DNA of 19,004 bases from Pseudomonadota bacterium (GTDB lineage Bacteria; Pseudomonadota; Alphaproteobacteria; Acetobacterales; Acetobacteraceae): assembly GCA_021828605.1 (NCBI GenBank), contig JAJZEG010000060.1, positions 1 through 19,004 on the forward strand, in the 5' to 3' direction. Of this stretch, positions 7,459-15,681 are shown one piece after another. The notes under the pieces are model-generated. The model did no database searches. It was not told the origin of the DNA and saw only the letters and a program-made list of their open reading frames with translations. The first letter of the stretch is position 1; the number at the start of each line of letters is the position of its first letter. The position numbers and the translations under genes were made by a program.

Positions 7459-9123
7459 ATGAACCCGTCAGATGACACTGATCACGCGGATCCGCCTCAA
7501 CCGCAACAGGCGCGCTTCAAAAAGAGTCGGTGGCCGGGACTGATCTGGGCCGCACCGCTCGCCGCCATTATGATTGTCAGCTGGCTGGGCTTTCGATCCT
7601 TCGAACATGGTGGCCCAACGGTGCGGGTGATTTTTCCCATTACCGGCGGGCTAAAGGCTGGTAATACCAAGGTTGAGTATAAGGGCGTTAAGGTCGGCAC
7701 GGTGAGCGCGGTCAAGGTGGGAAAATCGCTCCGCAGCATCAAGGTCACCATCAATTTTACCGCCGTGATGACCCATCATCTGGGCAAGGCGACTCAGTTC
7801 TGGATTGCGGGGCGGAAGGTTAGTTTATCCAACCTGTCATCGATCAAATCGGTCATCGCGGGACCCTTTATCGGCATCGACCCGGCATCCGGGCCGATCA
7901 CCCATCATTTCACCGGCCTGTCCCGCTCGCCCGTGCTAACACGGGGCGAGCCGGGTGCTGCACTAACGCTCTATACCGCCAAAATCGGCAATATATCGCG
8001 TGGGTCTCCGGTCTATTACAAAAATTACCGGGTTGGCCGGGTGATGCGTCGGACCATGCTGCCCGGTGGCCATATGTTCCATATTAAGGTCTTCATCGAC
8101 CGCGCCTATATTGGTTTGATCGACTCACGCAGCGCGTTTTGGAATGCGGGTGCGGTGCATGTGCAAACCGGCGGTTCCGGGCCATCCGTGCAAATCCAGT
8201 CGGTGCCGGCCTTGTTCAGCGGCGCCATCGCGTTCGAAACCCCGGCCTCAAAACGCGGCGCCAAACCGTTTCACCATAACGAGGCGTTCAAACTCTATGG
8301 CAGTGAGCAGTCGGCGCGCACCGCGCCAAGTGCCAATGCCGTGCGCTATTCGATTATTTTCCCAGGCGGCCCGCACGGTCTGGCGAAAGGCGCGCCGGTG
8401 AAACTAGAGGGCGCTCCGGCGGGCGTCGTTACCCGGGTGCAGATGAAATATTATCAACGATTAGGCGATCTGCAGACCCGCATTGTGATCGCGCTCGAAC
8501 CGGCCGATATTCCTCTTGCCGACGCGCATTGGAACGCTGCGGACCCCCGACCGCAGTTGAACGCCATTCTGCGTCAGTTAATCGCGCATGGCTTGCGAGC
8601 GCAGCTCGGCAGTTCGACCCCGGTTGTCGGCGGCAAGCTGATTTCACTAACATTGATGAAACACCAGCCCCCGGCAACCCTCGGCGCGGGCAACCCACCC
8701 TTGATCCCCTCAACGCCGACGGGTCAATCGATCAGCCAGATCATGGCGCAGGTCAGCAGCATATTGGTCAAGGTCAACGGCGTGACCAGCCGGATTTCGA
8801 GGCTCAGCAAATCGCCCCGCACGAGGCGGACATTGGAGCGTTTAGATCGCACGGTTGCCCATATCGATGCGATCACCCGCACCACCAGCGCGCAGCTTCC
8901 ACAAATTCTGGTTGAGCTGCGCAAAAGCACGAAGGATGCCCAGGCCGCCTTGCGTTCAGCGCACCGGTTGCTGGCCAGCCAGGGCGGTGCTGTCAGCGGG
9001 CCAGATGCAGGATCCTTGCCCCGCGCCATTCACCAACTCACCCGCGCGGCGACGTCCTTACGCGAACTAACCGATTATCTCCAAGCCCATCCGAACGCCG
9101 TGTTATTTGGCAAGAGAAAATGA
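7459..9123 (+). CDS. pqiB: PqiB, MCE-domain intermembrane lipid transport protein
   Basis: PqiB is an inner-membrane-anchored periplasmic protein whose hexamer forms a needle-like channel for lipids between the two membranes. The 554 residues fit the family length (about 546 in E. coli). One N-terminal helix lies at about residues 27-46 after a short proline-rich cytoplasmic tail. Three MCE domains follow; the first begins with VRVIFPITGGLKAGNTKVEY at 55-74, the second at about 162 (ALTLYTAKIGNISRGSPVYYK), the third at about 293 (YSIIFPGGPHGLAKGAPVKLE). The C-terminal 110 residues are rich in leucine and polar residues and likely form the coiled coil that builds the needle. It starts one base after pqiA stops and its stop overlaps the pqiC start as ATGA. 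Confidence 0.96.
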   Translation: MNPSDDTDHADPPQPQQARFKKSRWPGLIWAAPLAAIMIVSWLGFRSFEHGGPTVRVIFPITGGLKAGNTKVEYKGVKVGTVSAVKVGKSLRSIKVTINFTAVMTHHLGKATQFWIAGRKVSLSNLSSIKSVIAGPFIGIDPASGPITHHFTGLSRSPVLTRGEPGAALTLYTAKIGNISRGSPVYYKNYRVGRVMRRTMLPGGHMFHIKVFIDRAYIGLIDSRSAFWNAGAVHVQTGGSGPSVQIQSVPALFSGAIAFETPASKRGAKPFHHNEAFKLYGSEQSARTAPSANAVRYSIIFPGGPHGLAKGAPVKLEGAPAGVVTRVQMKYYQRLGDLQTRIVIALEPADIPLADAHWNAADPRPQLNAILRQLIAHGLRAQLGSSTPVVGGKLISLTLMKHQPPATLGAGNPPLIPSTPTGQSISQIMAQVSSILVKVNGVTSRISRLSKSPRTRRTLERLDRTVAHIDAITRTTSAQLPQILVELRKSTKDAQAALRSAHRLLASQGGAVSGPDAGSLPRAIHQLTRAATSLRELTDYLQAHPNAVLFGKRK

Positions 9124-9722
9124 TGAAATATCTCCGCCTCGCCCCTTGGATCGGTCTGATCGCGCTGGCGGGGTGCGCGGGTAAACCGACGACCTATCTG
9201 TCGCTGGCACCGCAAAGCGCGCCACGCACCGCCTTTGGCGCTCCGGGCGCGCCAATCGCGGTTGCGCCCATCGCGGTTGCGCCCATCGCGGTTGCGCATG
9301 TGTCGTTACCGCCCTCGCTTGACCGGCTTTATCTGACCAGCCAGATCGGCCCGACCCGGTTGCACGTCGCGCGTCACGCACGTTGGGCGGCGCCCTTGAA
9401 CGGGTTGATCCAGCGCACATTAGCCGACGATTTGGCAGCGCGATTGACCGGGGTTCAGCTTTTGATGCCGGGCGACCCGATACCGCAAAGCGGCGTGCGA
9501 CTAGTGCGGGTGAATATCGACCAATTTATGCGCCTGGCGGAGGGGAAAGTTGCGCTTACGGTCGATTGGTCGGTGGTTGCGCCGCGTCAGCATGCCGTGA
9601 TGGTTCATCGGACGGCAATTTTGGTGAGCAGCGGGCTACGCCCCACCGAGCAGGCCAACGCCATGAGCGTTGCTTTGGGTCGGTTAGCGGACCGGATTGC
9701 GCAAGAGTTTGTGCGTCACTAG
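9120..9722 (+). CDS. pqiC: PqiC-like outer-membrane lipoprotein (ABC-type auxiliary lipoprotein family)
   Basis: This is the outer-membrane partner of PqiB, of 200 residues. It has a short lipoprotein signal with lipobox L-A-G-C (cysteine 19), and no aspartate follows the cysteine, which fits outer-membrane sorting. The mature part contains the family features TTYLSLAP (24-31), YLTSQIGPTRLHVARHARWAAPL, and the C-terminal segment ending in LADRIAQEFVRH. Residues 44-58 are three exact copies of Ala-Pro-Ile-Ala-Val, encoded by three 15-base units, just before the conserved strand; this is a small in-frame tandem expansion. The start overlaps the pqiB stop (ATGA). The stop codon TAG is part of the left end of an inverted repeat shared with the convergent gene. 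Confidence 0.93.
   Translation: MMKYLRLAPWIGLIALAGCAGKPTTYLSLAPQSAPRTAFGAPGAPIAVAPIAVAPIAVAHVSLPPSLDRLYLTSQIGPTRLHVARHARWAAPLNGLIQRTLADDLAARLTGVQLLMPGDPIPQSGVRLVRVNIDQFMRLAEGKVALTVDWSVVAPRQHAVMVHRTAILVSSGLRPTEQANAMSVALGRLADRIAQEFVRH
9249..9293 (+). repeat. Three tandem 15-base units inside pqiC
   Basis: The unit GCGCCCATCGCGGTT occurs three times head to tail; the first copy differs by one base (A for C at its sixth position). Each copy encodes Ala-Pro-Ile-Ala-Val. Because the unit is a multiple of three, copy-number changes would lengthen or shorten the linker behind the lipid anchor without a frameshift. Confidence 0.9.
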
Positions 9723-9806
9723 AGCGCATTCCGTTCGCTTTGGCTCACCGATAGCGCTTTGTCATTGCCGCGCATTGCGCGTCAATTCCAAACGATGAGG
9801 CTCTAG
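9719..9806. repeat. Imperfect palindromic intergenic repeat between convergent genes; possible bidirectional terminator
   Basis: The element begins CTAGAGC and ends GCTCTAG, exact inverted copies, with further imperfect symmetry inside (the left arm resembles the inverted right arm ending CGTTTGG). A central hairpin pairs 9769-9773 (CGCGC) with 9777-9781 (GCGCG), extended by 9764-9767 with 9783-9786 after one mismatch. Each end supplies the stop codon of its flanking gene: TAG for pqiC and TAG on the minus strand for the GH15 gene. The AGAGC...GCTCT ends resemble dispersed intergenic repeats of alphaproteobacteria. It may terminate both transcripts, although no long T run is present. Confidence 0.55.
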
Positions 9807-11572
9807 CCCCCGGCCCGCTGGAGGGTGGGGCCTGACAGGTTTAGGATGCTGGTGACTAACGCTAAATGACTGAGCGCTTGCGGGAAATTGCCCGCCAACC
9901 GCTGGGCCGGCACGTTATATTCCTCCGCCAGCAATCCGACATCATTGCGGATCGCTAAAACCCGCTCGATCAGCGCGCGTGCGCCCTTTATGTCGCCCTG
10001 CATGGTCCGACAATCCGCCAGCCAGCAACTACAGGCGATGAAACTGCCTTCCGGGTTGGGCCCGTGCGCCGGGTTGCGACGAACCAGGCCGCCTTCCATC
10101 AGCTCGGCTTCCACCGCCGCAATTGTTGCGGTGATTCGCGGGTCATCGATGGGGAGAAACCCGACCAGCGGCAGCAGCAACAGGCTCGCATCAATGCCCA
10201 ACCCGCCATAATAATCGACGAATCGTCCTAGGCCTGGGTGATAGCCGTCCCGGCAGATTTCGGCATGCATGTGCTGCACCAGCTGCTCCAATTCGCCCAG
10301 CCGTTTTGGCTCGAGCGCCGCGCGAATGGCATCGTTCTTCAGCATCCGGCTGAGCCCGGCCCAACAGACGGCGCGGGCATAGACATAATGGCGCTGCTCG
10401 CCCCGGGATTCCCATAAACCGGCACCGGGGTCTGACCAGGTCGCGGCGATATTTTCGGCGATGGCGATTTCGATTTGGATGCTGTGCGGGGTTCGCTCAA
10501 TCCCAGCGCGGGCGGCCAGATGAAACGCGTCGATAACCTCACCATACACGTCAGCCTGATGCTGGCAGGATGCAGCATTGCCAATCCGAACGGGTTGCGA
10601 ATAATCATAGCCGACCAGCCAGTCCACGCTCCATTCCGGGATATGCCGGTCGCCATCGATCCGATACATAATTCGCATCTGATCAGGGTCGCCCGCGATT
10701 GCGCGCAAAATCCAATCACGCCACTCGCGCGCCTCATCGGTAAAGCCCGCATTCAATAAAGCGGTCAGGGTAAAGGTCGAATCCCGCAGCCAGCAGAACC
10801 GGTAATCCCAGTTCAGCGACTGGCCGGGAGATTCCGGCAGTGACGTGGTCGGTGCGGCCACCAAACCGCCGGTCGGACGATAAATCATCGCCTTCAAGGT
10901 GATCAACGAGCGCCGGACCGCTTCAGGAAACAATGGCTGCTTTGTCATCTGACCGAGCCAGTCGCGCCAGAAATGCTGGGTTGCCTCAAGCGCCTCATCA
11001 GCATCAAGCGCGTCGGGGACCGGCTCGTTTGTGCTCGCGTAGGACAGGGTGAACACGAACCGCGACTCTGGCGTAACGGTCAGTTCGGCGTCAATCGCGC
11101 CATCCTGGCTTTGCAACGCCACCGGCGCGCGAAACACCACCTTATGCGCGCCCGCACCCGCCACCAGCTGCTCCGCTTGCAGCTCGGTCCAGGGGGCCAG
11201 GGCTCCATAATTGAACCGCAGAACCAACCGGCTGCGGATCACCACATTGCCGCGCACGCCTTCAACAATCCGGATCACCACCGAGCGATGCCCCCGCATC
11301 GGCATGAAATCAATGATCCGCACCGCCCCGTCCTCGGTTTCGACCAGGCTTTCCAGCACCAGCGTGTCGGTCTGGTAGTGGCGGGTGACGGTGGCCGGGC
11401 TGAGCGGTGCGATTTGCCAAGAGCCATTAGTTTCATCGCCAAGCAGACTTGCGAAGCAGGCATCGGAGTCAAAACGCGGCCAGCATAGCCAGTCGATTGA
11501 GCCGTCCCGGCGCACCAAGGCAGCGGTTTCCCCATCGCCGATCAGGGCATAATCCTCAATCGGGGCGCTCAT
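9803..11572 (-). CDS. Glycoside hydrolase family 15 protein (glucoamylase/trehalase-like)
   Basis: This is an inverting alpha-glucosidase-type enzyme of 589 residues. The N-terminal beta domain of bacterial GH15 begins with IEDYALIGDGETAALVRRDG (5-24) and SIDWLCWPRFDS (25-36). The (alpha/alpha)6 catalytic domain carries LNWDYRFCWLRDSTFT (253-268), the catalytic acid E388 in GAGLWE and the catalytic base in LLAEEYN (E550 or E551) followed by GNFPQALSHLAL (561-572). Relatives include mycobacterial-type trehalases and glucoamylases; the exact glucoside cannot be decided. No signal peptide is seen, so a cytoplasmic substrate such as trehalose or a malto-oligosaccharide is likely. It is the last gene of the six-gene operon; its start overlaps the GMC stop as ATGA. 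It ends at the inverted repeat shared with pqiC. Confidence 0.93.
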   Translation of the reverse strand: MSAPIEDYALIGDGETAALVRRDGSIDWLCWPRFDSDACFASLLGDETNGSWQIAPLSPATVTRHYQTDTLVLESLVETEDGAVRIIDFMPMRGHRSVVIRIVEGVRGNVVIRSRLVLRFNYGALAPWTELQAEQLVAGAGAHKVVFRAPVALQSQDGAIDAELTVTPESRFVFTLSYASTNEPVPDALDADEALEATQHFWRDWLGQMTKQPLFPEAVRRSLITLKAMIYRPTGGLVAAPTTSLPESPGQSLNWDYRFCWLRDSTFTLTALLNAGFTDEAREWRDWILRAIAGDPDQMRIMYRIDGDRHIPEWSVDWLVGYDYSQPVRIGNAASCQHQADVYGEVIDAFHLAARAGIERTPHSIQIEIAIAENIAATWSDPGAGLWESRGEQRHYVYARAVCWAGLSRMLKNDAIRAALEPKRLGELEQLVQHMHAEICRDGYHPGLGRFVDYYGGLGIDASLLLLPLVGFLPIDDPRITATIAAVEAELMEGGLVRRNPAHGPNPEGSFIACSCWLADCRTMQGDIKGARALIERVLAIRNDVGLLAEEYNVPAQRLAGNFPQALSHLALVTSILNLSGPTLQRAGG

Positions 11573-13215
11573 AGCTCGCCCCGCGCGGCGAGTGCCTTGA
11601 TCCGGTCCGCCGTGCGCATGGCAATCGTCTGGATGGTCAGTGCGGGATTAACCCCGCCGACGGTTGGAAATACCGACCCGTCGCACACCCATAAATTGGG
11701 GATGTCCCAGCTCCGGCAATCAGCATTGACCACGCTGGTGGCTCGGTCAAACCCCATGCGGGCGGTGCCGCCGAGGTGATTGGTGTCATCATCCTGGCGG
11801 AACCGGTCGGTCGCCCCAATCGCCTCAAGGCTCATCATCATCTGGTCGAGCGCGTGGTCGATGAGTTTTTTGTCATTCTCGCCCCAGGAATAGGTGATCC
11901 GGGCCACGCGCAGCCCGTACTGGTCGGTCTCGTCGGCCAAGGTGACGCGGTTGCGTTCGTCGGGTAACATTTCGCCGACCATTTTGACCCCGATTTGGTG
12001 ATTATAATCCATCATCGCGGCGCGGAGCGGCTCGCCCCACAGCCCACGCGACCCGGTTTGCACCGACGCCCATTCGATGGGCAGGGGCCCCTGCCCCATC
12101 CAGCAATAGCCGCCGTGAAAATCCTTACGGTCCTGGTAATTCCAATGTTCGGTGATCGCGAGCGATGGCGGACCCTTGTTCCACCGCACTTCATCCGCCA
12201 TCCGGCCCCACGCCGCCTGGTTCGCCTGGGTCATCAGATTTTTGCCGACGAGCCCCGATCCATTCGCCAGCCCGTCGGGAAACCGCTCGGTCGCCGAGTT
12301 GAGCAGCAGCCGCGGCGTCTCAATCGCGTAGCCCGCAACCACCACATGCCGCGCCCGTTGGAATCGCCACGCCCCGTCGCGGTGGTAATGCACGCCCGTC
12401 GCGCGTCCCGCTTCGTTGGTTGCGATGCGTCCCACCATCGCCAGGTCGCGGATTTCGGCCCCGGCTTTGAGCGCACGCGGGATCCATACGGTCAGTGCGC
12501 TCTGCTTGGCGTTGGTCGAGCAGCCGAACCGGCAGAACCCGCGATAAACACAAGGCGGCGACTTGCCGTGCGGCGCCGATACCGTGGCGAGCGGGGTTTC
12601 CGACCAACCATAGCCCAGCGCCTCGCACCCTTTCGCGAGCAGCTTCGCGGCCGCGTTCATTTCATGGGCGCGGTACGGATAGCGCGGCCGCTTCGGCCCC
12701 CACGGGTAGGTGACCGGCCCGGAAATGCTCAGCGCGCGTTCGGTTAGCGTGTAATAATGCCACATCTCCTGCCAGCCGATGGGCCAGTCGACGCCATATC
12801 CCAGACGAGAGCGGCTTTTGAACCAATCGGGGCGAAACCGCAGCGAGACCATGGCGTAATGCACCGTGCTGCCGCCCACGGCCTTGCCGCTGTTATTACC
12901 GCCCATTTTGAGCGGATTGGCGCCATCGCAGACCCGCTTATCGGTCCAATAAAGCTGGTTTTGCGCGGTTTCATCGGAGGCGAAATCGGATAGGGGTCGA
13001 AAATACGGGCCAGCATCGAAAGCGACCACCGAGAATCCGAGTTCCGATAGCCGCGCGGCCAGTGTGCCACCCCCGGCGCCGGTCCCGACAATGACGAAAT
13101 CAACCGCCTCGTCTTCGTCATAGGTTTTCATCGGCACGAACCCGCCATCAGGATCGAACACATCCGGCGCGAAACCCCCCATCGCGCGCGGATGGGCTGC
13201 GGCCTCACCCAACAT
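11569..13215 (-). CDS. GMC dehydrogenase large subunit, FAD and probable [3Fe-4S] (gluconate/glucose dehydrogenase type)
   Basis: This is the catalytic subunit of a FAD-dependent sugar or sugar-acid dehydrogenase, 548 residues. The FAD motif GTGAGGG is at 44-50, GGSTVHYAMVSLRF at 114-127, and the active-site pair is H480 (TNHLGGTARMG) and N523 (GGVNPALT). Cysteines 222, 228 and 232 form C-x5-C-x3-C, the spacing of the [3Fe-4S] cluster ligands in bacterial FAD-glucose dehydrogenase alpha subunits. It would pass electrons from the sugar through FAD and the cluster to a membrane acceptor. No signal peptide is present. It overlaps the upstream small-subunit gene by 11 bases and the downstream GH15 gene by 4. 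The start at 13215 has only a weak ribosome-binding site; ATGs at 13182 or 13134 are alternatives. No cytochrome c subunit is encoded nearby. Confidence 0.93.
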   Translation of the reverse strand: MLGEAAAHPRAMGGFAPDVFDPDGGFVPMKTYDEDEAVDFVIVGTGAGGGTLAARLSELGFSVVAFDAGPYFRPLSDFASDETAQNQLYWTDKRVCDGANPLKMGGNNSGKAVGGSTVHYAMVSLRFRPDWFKSRSRLGYGVDWPIGWQEMWHYYTLTERALSISGPVTYPWGPKRPRYPYRAHEMNAAAKLLAKGCEALGYGWSETPLATVSAPHGKSPPCVYRGFCRFGCSTNAKQSALTVWIPRALKAGAEIRDLAMVGRIATNEAGRATGVHYHRDGAWRFQRARHVVVAGYAIETPRLLLNSATERFPDGLANGSGLVGKNLMTQANQAAWGRMADEVRWNKGPPSLAITEHWNYQDRKDFHGGYCWMGQGPLPIEWASVQTGSRGLWGEPLRAAMMDYNHQIGVKMVGEMLPDERNRVTLADETDQYGLRVARITYSWGENDKKLIDHALDQMMMSLEAIGATDRFRQDDDTNHLGGTARMGFDRATSVVNADCRSWDIPNLWVCDGSVFPTVGGVNPALTIQTIAMRTADRIKALAARGEL

Positions 13216-13858
13216 GGCGGTTCTCGGCCCGTATCCGCGCTTGGGGATCCGGCTTGGCTTCGATTGCCTCCCACGGATCGCGGCGGTTCAACGCCATGCG
13301 CACATAGCCGCGCGGACTGGCGGGCCCACCGAAGCCGATTTCGCTCCAGGCGGTCGGATGCGAATAATAGGCGGCGGGAATATCGGCGAGCACGCGGTTG
13401 GCGAAAAACCGAGCCGAGCCCATGCCGCCCCAGGCCGGATCGGTCAGGTCGCCGTTTTGGGCGCGGATCAGCAGGGCATCCTGGGAAGCGGGTTCGAGTT
13501 GATCGAACCCTTGTCCAAAGGCCAGTTGGGCCTCGGCATCCAACGCCGCTAAGCCCCGCCGCCATGCCTCGGCATCATAGGGCAGATCACCGCTGCGAAA
13601 TCCCTGGGTTTGGTTTTCAAACAAGGCTGCATCGAGCAGGGACGCGGTCGGGATCGGCGGTCGCCCGGGCGGCTGCGGCAGGATGCGGGCGCATAAAGCG
13701 AGAAGGATTCTCCACTCCCGGTCCGCAAAAAAGCGCGGCTCGTTGCTCACAGCCAGCCGCCGATTAACAACGCGCCGGGTTGGCTCGTCCCATGATGGGG
13801 TATGTCGCTTGTCGAGAACGTTATAGCCCGGATAGCGATCAGGCGCCGAGCCGGTCAT
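13205..13858 (-). CDS. Gluconate 2-dehydrogenase subunit 3 family protein
   Basis: This is the small (gamma-type) subunit that accompanies GMC dehydrogenase large subunits and is needed for their maturation or membrane delivery. Family features are REWRILLALCARILPQP (47-63), the helical middle region with FGQGFDQL, and the C-terminal YYSHPTAWSEIGFGGPASPRG stretch, which is characteristic. Length is 217 residues. Classical family members carry a twin-arginine signal and hitchhike the large subunit to the periplasm; here the N-terminus (MTGSAPDRYPGYNVLDKRH) is polar and has no hydrophobic signal core, so the complex is likely cytoplasmic. The ATG has GGGAG 7 bases upstream. It overlaps the TPP enzyme stop as ATGA and the GMC gene by 11 bases. 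Confidence 0.88.
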   Translation of the reverse strand: MTGSAPDRYPGYNVLDKRHTPSWDEPTRRVVNRRLAVSNEPRFFADREWRILLALCARILPQPPGRPPIPTASLLDAALFENQTQGFRSGDLPYDAEAWRRGLAALDAEAQLAFGQGFDQLEPASQDALLIRAQNGDLTDPAWGGMGSARFFANRVLADIPAAYYSHPTAWSEIGFGGPASPRGYVRMALNRRDPWEAIEAKPDPQARIRAENRHVG

Positions 13859-15645
13859 GCCGGATCTCCCGGCAGAACCTTGGCGATAATCTGGCGCACG
13901 CTGCCTTTCAGCACACTCGCCAATTCCGGCTCCTTGGGCAGCATCGCTATGAAGTTGCGCGCGTCCTTCAACGTAATATGCGGCGGCAAAGGCGGCACGT
14001 TGGGGTCGGTATAGGCTTCGAGGATCACCGGGCGGTCGGCTGCCAACGCCTCGTCCCAGGCGGCACTGACCTGGTCGGGATGATTGACAAAAATGCCCTT
14101 CAGCCCAAGCAGTTCGGCATATTTGTGATAAGGGATGTCGGGAATGCTCTGGGTGGATTCGGTTTTGCCTTCGCCCAGTTGGATCCGCTCCTCCCAGGTC
14201 ACCTGATTGAGATCGCGGTTATTCAGAACCAGCACGATCAGATGCGGATTGGCCCATTCCCGCCAGTATTTGGCGATGGTGATCATGACGTTGATGCCGT
14301 TCATTTGCATCGCGCCATCGCCCATGAACGCAATCACGGTGCGATCAGGAAAGGCGAATTTGCCAGCGACCGCATAGGGCGTTCCCGCGCCGAGTGAGGC
14401 GAGGCCACCGGATAGGGAGGCCTTCATGCCACGGCGGATTTTCAGGTCGCGCGCATACCAGTTGGCGACCGAGCCGGAATCAGCGGTCAGAATACAGTTT
14501 TCCGGCAATTTCGGCGAAAGCTCCCAAAAGACCCGTTGCGGATTGAGCGGGTCCGCCGGTTCCATCGCCCGCGCTTCCAGCGTTTTCCACCACTGCGCCA
14601 CCTCGGTTTCAATCTTGGTGCGCCAAGCGTTATTATTATTCTGCTCCAACATGGGCAGCAATTTGCGCAAGGATGCCCGCGCATCCCCTACGATATTCAC
14701 CTCCATCGGGTAGCGCAGGCTCAAATTTCGCCCATCAATATCGATTTGCACGGCCCGGGCGTCACCCGGTTTGGGCAGAAACTCCGAATAAGGGAATGAT
14801 GAGCCAATGACCAACAAGGTGTCGCATTCTTTCATCATGTCCCAGCTCGGCTTGGTCCCGAGCAGGCCGAGCGAACCGGTGACATAGGGCAAATCATCCG
14901 GCACCGCAGCTTTGCCCAACAGCGCCTTGGCGATACCGGCATTGAGCCGCTCGGCCACGGCGATCACCTCATCCGTCGCGGCCAATGCACCGGCCCCCAC
15001 CAGCATCGCCACTTTTTTGCCCGCGTTCAGCACGCCAGCGGCGGTGCGCAGGATATCATCATCCGGGGTCATCGCCGGGCCGGCATACCCCACGCCGGTA
15101 TGGGTCGCGCCATGCGCCATCGGTGGGTCTTCGTAGGGGAGTTCCTGTAAATCATTCGGCAGAATAACCGCCGTCACCACGCGCAAAGTTTGTGCAATCC
15201 GCACCGCCCGGTCGATCAAATGCCGCACCTGGCCGGGCACGCTCGCGGTCATCACGAAATCGGCGGCGACGTCCTTGAACAAATTTTGCAGATCAACTTC
15301 CTGCTGATAACTCGCGCCGAGCGCCATGCGCGCCTGCTGACCCAAAATCGCCACGACCGGCATATGGTCGAGCTTGGCGTCATAGAGCCCGTTGAGCAAA
15401 TGGATCGCGCCCGGGCCGGAGGTCGCGTAGCATAACCCGACCTCGCCGGTGAATTTGGCATGGGCCGAGGCCATGAACGCCGCCATCTCCTCATGGCGCA
15501 CCTGGACATAATGCATAAAATCCTTGGCCTGTTCCAACGCGACATCCAGGCCACCGACGCCGTCGCCCGGATAGCCGTAAACCCGCTTCAGCCCCCATTC
15601 CGACAGGCGTTTCCAGACAAAGTCGGCGACAGTTTGGGCCATCAT
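13855..15645 (-). CDS. Thiamine pyrophosphate-requiring enzyme (pyruvate oxidase/acetolactate synthase-like)
   Basis: This is a TPP-dependent enzyme acting on a 2-keto acid, 596 residues, with the three-domain order of PoxB and acetolactate synthase. The N-terminal PYR domain has YGYPGDGVGGL (23-33) and the activating glutamate E52 in RHEEMAAF. The central domain at about 195-335 contains LVGAGA and the ILVIGSS-like segment LLVIGSSFPYSEFLP. The PP domain shows the cofactor motif GDGAMQMNG (442-450) ending in NN at 475-476. I cannot tell oxidase from decarboxylase or carboligase. It has AGGAAA 5 bases before the first ATG; a second ATG follows at once. It follows the membrane-protein gene by 36 bases and overlaps the dehydrogenase small-subunit gene by 4, so it is translated with it. 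Confidence 0.93.
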   Translation of the reverse strand: MMAQTVADFVWKRLSEWGLKRVYGYPGDGVGGLDVALEQAKDFMHYVQVRHEEMAAFMASAHAKFTGEVGLCYATSGPGAIHLLNGLYDAKLDHMPVVAILGQQARMALGASYQQEVDLQNLFKDVAADFVMTASVPGQVRHLIDRAVRIAQTLRVVTAVILPNDLQELPYEDPPMAHGATHTGVGYAGPAMTPDDDILRTAAGVLNAGKKVAMLVGAGALAATDEVIAVAERLNAGIAKALLGKAAVPDDLPYVTGSLGLLGTKPSWDMMKECDTLLVIGSSFPYSEFLPKPGDARAVQIDIDGRNLSLRYPMEVNIVGDARASLRKLLPMLEQNNNNAWRTKIETEVAQWWKTLEARAMEPADPLNPQRVFWELSPKLPENCILTADSGSVANWYARDLKIRRGMKASLSGGLASLGAGTPYAVAGKFAFPDRTVIAFMGDGAMQMNGINVMITIAKYWREWANPHLIVLVLNNRDLNQVTWEERIQLGEGKTESTQSIPDIPYHKYAELLGLKGIFVNHPDQVSAAWDEALAADRPVILEAYTDPNVPPLPPHITLKDARNFIAMLPKEPELASVLKGSVRQIIAKVLPGDPA

Positions 15646-15681
15646 CGGTTTCCTTTGAGTGAGGGGTGAAACGGGCTGGTT

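Noticed and set aside
11995..12747. A 250-codon open frame on the plus strand opposite the GMC large subunit
   Set aside because: It lies entirely antisense to a gene with complete family motifs, its translation is arginine/proline-rich without recognisable domains, and long antisense frames are expected at this GC content.
13780..14397. A 205-codon plus-strand open frame across the subunit 3/TPP enzyme junction
   Set aside because: It is antisense to the PP domain of the TPP enzyme, which shows the intact cofactor motif; no family resemblance or ribosome-binding site was seen.
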